From Calothrix sp. PCC 7716 (GTDB lineage Bacteria; Cyanobacteriota; Cyanobacteriia; Cyanobacteriales; Nostocaceae): DNA of 64,000 nucleotides. Both the position numbers and the translations under genes were made by a program. The notes under the pieces are model-generated. The model saw only the letters and a list, made by a program, of their open reading frames with translations. It was not told the origin of the DNA and did not search any database. Positions 61,753-64,000 of the stretch are shown here, one piece after another (positions within the stretch are counted from its first letter, which is position 1; every line of letters begins with the position of its first letter). Location: the NCBI RefSeq assembly GCF_019977735.1, contig NZ_AP025018.1:8188580-8252579 (forward strand), given 5' to 3'.

Positions 61753-62039
61753 TTGCAGATGCCTCCCTAGTGGTATAATCCATGCCTTTTAGTATGCCCT
61801 ATCTAACTCAGCAATGCTTCTGTTTCTTTACTTAGTTCTGTCTCAAACTAAAGGATGACTCTTTTCGATGGAGAAATATAAGCTTTATTCCCAACGTTTG
61901 TGCGATGTACAGGAAGATGCAAAATTCATAGTATGTACACATGAAGCGAAAACAAACGCAGCAAAGCAACCGAAATAATAAACGGTATGACTTCTGCGAT
62001 ATCTCAACCACACAATTATACTTTTACGGAGATAAGTAA

Positions 62040-62291
62040 ATGAATAACGAAATTAACACCAACGCAGTTGAACTTTCTTTTGATGAGCTTGATACTGTTG
62101 CAGGTGGTCTATCTATTAGCTTAGGTGATATTGGTGGGTTTGCATCAGATGCTTCTAACAGCTTTTCACAGAAGAACCTGGGGGTTGCTCAACAAACCTT
62201 TGCAGGTCCTGGTGGTAGCTATACTGCTTCTGTTGTTCAGTTGCAAGATATCAAATCTGGTGCTGGTCAAGCTATTGCTATCGGTTTGTAA
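62040..62291 (+). CDS. Double-glycine bacteriocin precursor (CTB-type)
   Basis: 83 residues behind GGAGATAAG. The leader NAVELSFDELDTVAGG ends in a classical double-Gly cleavage site (about 22-23). The core LSISLGDIGGFASDASNSFS, then GVAQQTFAGPGGSYTASVVQ and SGAGQAIAIG, is Gly/Ala/Ser/Gln-rich and lacks Cys. This matches the CTB family of cyanobacterial bacteriocin-like precursors. No C39-peptidase transporter lies in the window; the nearby MFS and DevBCA exporters lack such a domain. Confidence 0.82.
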   Translation: MNNEINTNAVELSFDELDTVAGGLSISLGDIGGFASDASNSFSQKNLGVAQQTFAGPGGSYTASVVQLQDIKSGAGQAIAIGL

Positions 62292-62710
62292 ATATTGACA
62301 GAGGGTAGGCGCCGCTTACCCATATTAAAGTTATTTCCTAGGGGCGGGCAGGGATGCCCGCTCCACAAGATGGCTCCACAAGATGGCTCTATAAGATTAC
62401 AAAATGGTTTGTAAAGCAATAGTATAAATTCTAAAAAATTTTATTAAAGTTAACCTGATTTTGGCAGCAAAATCAGGCAAAAATATTTTTTAAGTGATAT
62501 AATAAATATAACAAGTTTCTAAGATATCATGAACAATCTCCTCAATGCAAGCTCAGGCTTTTAACTTTGTCACTAAAGCGGATATAGGGAAAGCTTACTC
62601 TCCCAAATCTGCCTGACTTCATAAATATTAAATCAAATTGCATAACTCAATCAAAGTTAAGATATACGTTTGATGAAAAACGTAATATTTTCTTCGGGTT
62701 TTGTGCAATT
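62292..62710. repeat. Gene-free stretch with GGCAGGGATGCC repeats
   Basis: At 62345-62369 the repeat GGGCAGGGATGCCCGCTCCA then CAAGA appears, followed by two CTCCACAAGATGG units. Past 62400 the sequence is AT-rich with a short hairpin (TGATTTTGGC / GCAAAATCA, about 62457-62480). No gene seen. Confidence 0.65.
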
Positions 62711-63028
62711 ATGAAACACATTTTCGGGCTACCGCCGGAATTGAAAGTGAATGCTGTAGTACTTCAATCATACAAAATTATGAACACTATTACAATCCAA
62801 TTCGCTGGCTTTTGCGCTCAATCTCCAAAATATACATTCAACTCGCGGGTTGCAATGAAAAGTAATTGTAAACCAAGTAAATGGGCTATCGGTCGAGTTA
62901 CTGGATTAAGGATTGATGATGATAATAATTGGAATTATACGATAGTTTTTGACTATCCGCAAGGTTATAGTGATGAACTCACCGAGGATGAATTAGCCGA
63001 CGAAAATGAATTACTCTGCTTAAATTAA
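62711..63028 (+). CDS. Hypothetical protein
   Basis: 105 residues, or 82 if started at the in-frame ATG at 62780 (MNTITIQFAGFCAQSPKYTF). The C-terminal part is beta-rich then acidic (YTIVFDYPQGYSDELTEDEL). WAIGRVTGLRIDDDNNWNYT looks like an SH3-like or DUF1392-like strand region common in cyanobacteria, but the family is not certain. A strong terminator follows. Function unknown. Confidence 0.7.
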   Translation: MKHIFGLPPELKVNAVVLQSYKIMNTITIQFAGFCAQSPKYTFNSRVAMKSNCKPSKWAIGRVTGLRIDDDNNWNYTIVFDYPQGYSDELTEDELADENELLCLN

Positions 63029-63040
63029 TTTTTTTAACTA

Positions 63041-63078
63041 GAAACCGGGTTTCTCGACTAAGAAACCCGGTTTCTTTT
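63041..63078 (+). terminator. Intrinsic terminator, 14-bp stem
   Basis: GAAACCGGGTTTCT (63041-63054) pairs perfectly with AGAAACCCGGTTTC (63061-63074), followed by TTTTC. It lies 13 bases past the stop of the gene at 62711-63028. Confidence 0.9.
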
Positions 63079-63305
63079 CGTTGGCGCTAAACCAAATAAA
63101 TGTGTTTAAACTTACAAAGTATATTTTACTATAAATAAGGTATAAAATTAGTCTTAAATGTACTAGTAATTAGCTTTGTTTATGTTTAATATAGTAAGTA
63201 TTGTTATTTAGTTTTAAACTAAATAGTAATTTTAATCGCCATTATATTTAGTATTTGCATGGAAGCTCAATAGTCCCATGCAATTTTGCTTTTGAGTGTA
63301 ATTAC

Positions 63306-64000
63306 TCAACTATTTAAATGCGCCGATGGGAGAATAAAATTAAGGCTTTCAGGGTACCATGTATAATCTTTCATGTCGCTGGGCCAGGGAACTTCATTAA
63401 CTTTGGCTATCTGTAAAGTATTTTGGTAAATTTTATTGTACAAAGCAGGAAAATCACCTATTTGAATATTATTTTTAATAAAAGTTTGACGCAGCAATTG
63501 TGTTGTATACATCATATTATGAGCTTCAAAGTTACCTTCTGGAAATATCTGGTCAAATATTAAAAACTTTATATCATCTCGTTTTCGCTTAATTGCTGCT
63601 TGTGGTGTAATTCCAAATTTATTAGGTACAGTATCACCTTCAATGTATACCATAATATAACTCGGACCTTTCACCCAGTTTAAATAACCATTCCCAAAAG
63701 CAAAAACGTTTATCAACTGACTCGCACGCTTTTCCCACTTCTCCTCTAAAATTCGGCGCCTTTTAAAGTCAAATATACCAGCACGCGCATCAATATACTT
63801 CCTTTTTGCTACTCTCAAACCTCTAGCTAGTAAAATAGTACCATGACTATCACTAGAAAAGTTAAGAATAGTGTTGGAGGTAATGGCATGATTAGTTAAA
63901 ATCGCGGTATTGCCAATTACAGGGCTGCCAGATAAATTCAAACGGTCTAATCCTGCATTTATCCAATCAAGGTATTTATTAATAAATCGAATAATCGGAT
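63306..64000 (-). CDS. Hypothetical protein, cut by window edge
   Basis: The frame is open from the stop at 63306 to the window edge; the TTG at 63941 is unlikely to be the start because the frame continues upstream in good coding style (NKYLDWINAGLDRLNLSG). At least 230 residues. Features: FKRRRILEEKWEKRASQLIN, ALYNKIYQNTLQIAKVNEV, VPWPSDMKDYTWYPESLNF. It is basic and soluble. No family recognised. Confidence 0.7.
   Translation of the reverse strand, partial: PIIRFINKYLDWINAGLDRLNLSGSPVIGNTAILTNHAITSNTILNFSSDSHGTILLARGLRVAKRKYIDARAGIFDFKRRRILEEKWEKRASQLINVFAFGNGYLNWVKGPSYIMVYIEGDTVPNKFGITPQAAIKRKRDDIKFLIFDQIFPEGNFEAHNMMYTTQLLRQTFIKNNIQIGDFPALYNKIYQNTLQIAKVNEVPWPSDMKDYTWYPESLNFILPSAHLNS

Larger units (their letters stand above)
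89..63762. repeat. GGCGCC, putative alternate highly iterated palindrome
   Basis: GGCGCC occurs more than 100 times by eye from position 89 to 63762, in genes, intergenic DNA, repeats and even a ribosome site (53828). Random expectation for DNA of about 39 percent GC is only a few copies. Flanks vary, so the conserved core looks like six bases. Clusters occur in devB (56528, 56581, 56654) and murF (13005, 13058, 13079). Density drops at 13.1-15.2 kb and from 48.4 to 53.3 kb (two copies). Known: most cyanobacteria carry HIP1 (GCGATCGC), and some carry other GC-rich palindromes instead. I did not see HIP1 here. Inference: this is the lineage's HIP substitute. Confidence 0.85.

Overview
The window is chromosomal DNA of a cyanobacterium, most probably a filamentous member of the Nostocales. 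The evidence is gene content (a DevBCA-type exporter, DUF3598 and DUF3288 proteins, a YlqD gene beside an acyl-ACP synthetase remnant, a CrtISO-like oxidoreductase, a CTB-type bacteriocin precursor, Uma2 proteins), an AT-rich composition, and dense small palindromic repeats. The hexamer GGCGCC is strikingly frequent (more than 100 sites by eye, about 1.8 per kb), inside and outside genes. I saw none of the usual cyanobacterial HIP1 octamer GCGATCGC, so GGCGCC looks like an alternate highly iterated palindrome. The strain is not identified; no rRNA, ordinary tRNA, CRISPR array or intact insertion sequence was seen.

Layout. 0-8 kb: nitrogen-related genes on the minus strand (formamidase-like amidase, TauE/SafE permease, BMP lipoprotein, then ureE-ureF-ureG), a 22-codon small ORF with a near-ideal ribosome site, and a degenerate ureG fragment. 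8-12 kb: two inverted repeat arrays built on one hairpin flank a GIY-YIG nuclease gene; a TerB gene follows a broken TerB copy. 12-28 kb: murF, a HigBA pair with a frameshifted toxin, clpC, cadD-like, mlaD/mlaF, a carotenoid isomerase-like enzyme, recQ. 28-32 kb: a decay zone with a nitrilase fragment, two paralogous small membrane proteins and a badly degraded acyl-ACP synthetase. 32-40 kb: pyruvate dehydrogenase E2, a glycosyltransferase, an operon of a 335-aa membrane protein, a small secreted protein, a membrane spermidine-synthase-like protein and a DUF4178 protein, then a DUF433/DUF5615 pair.

40-42 kb holds a Ro60 orthologue (rsr) with two tandem tRNA-like Y RNAs (YrlA type) directly upstream. 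44-48 kb: threonine aldolase, alpha/beta hydrolase, DUF3455, glutathione transferase. 48-53 kb is an accessory island poor in GGCGCC: a LamG-domain protein and a protein with a glycine-zipper hydrophobic block form an operon; a LuxR-type regulator and a 58-aa secreted peptide follow. The operon and the peptide gene share an almost identical upstream block, which suggests one regulon. This is the best candidate for an undescribed system.

53-64 kb: ParDE, an HNH protein, a collapsed tricorn protease, a MarR-devBCA locus with matching palindromic operators before marR and devB, a peroxiredoxin-like protein, an MFS exporter, a double-glycine bacteriocin precursor and two unknown proteins, the last cut by the window edge.
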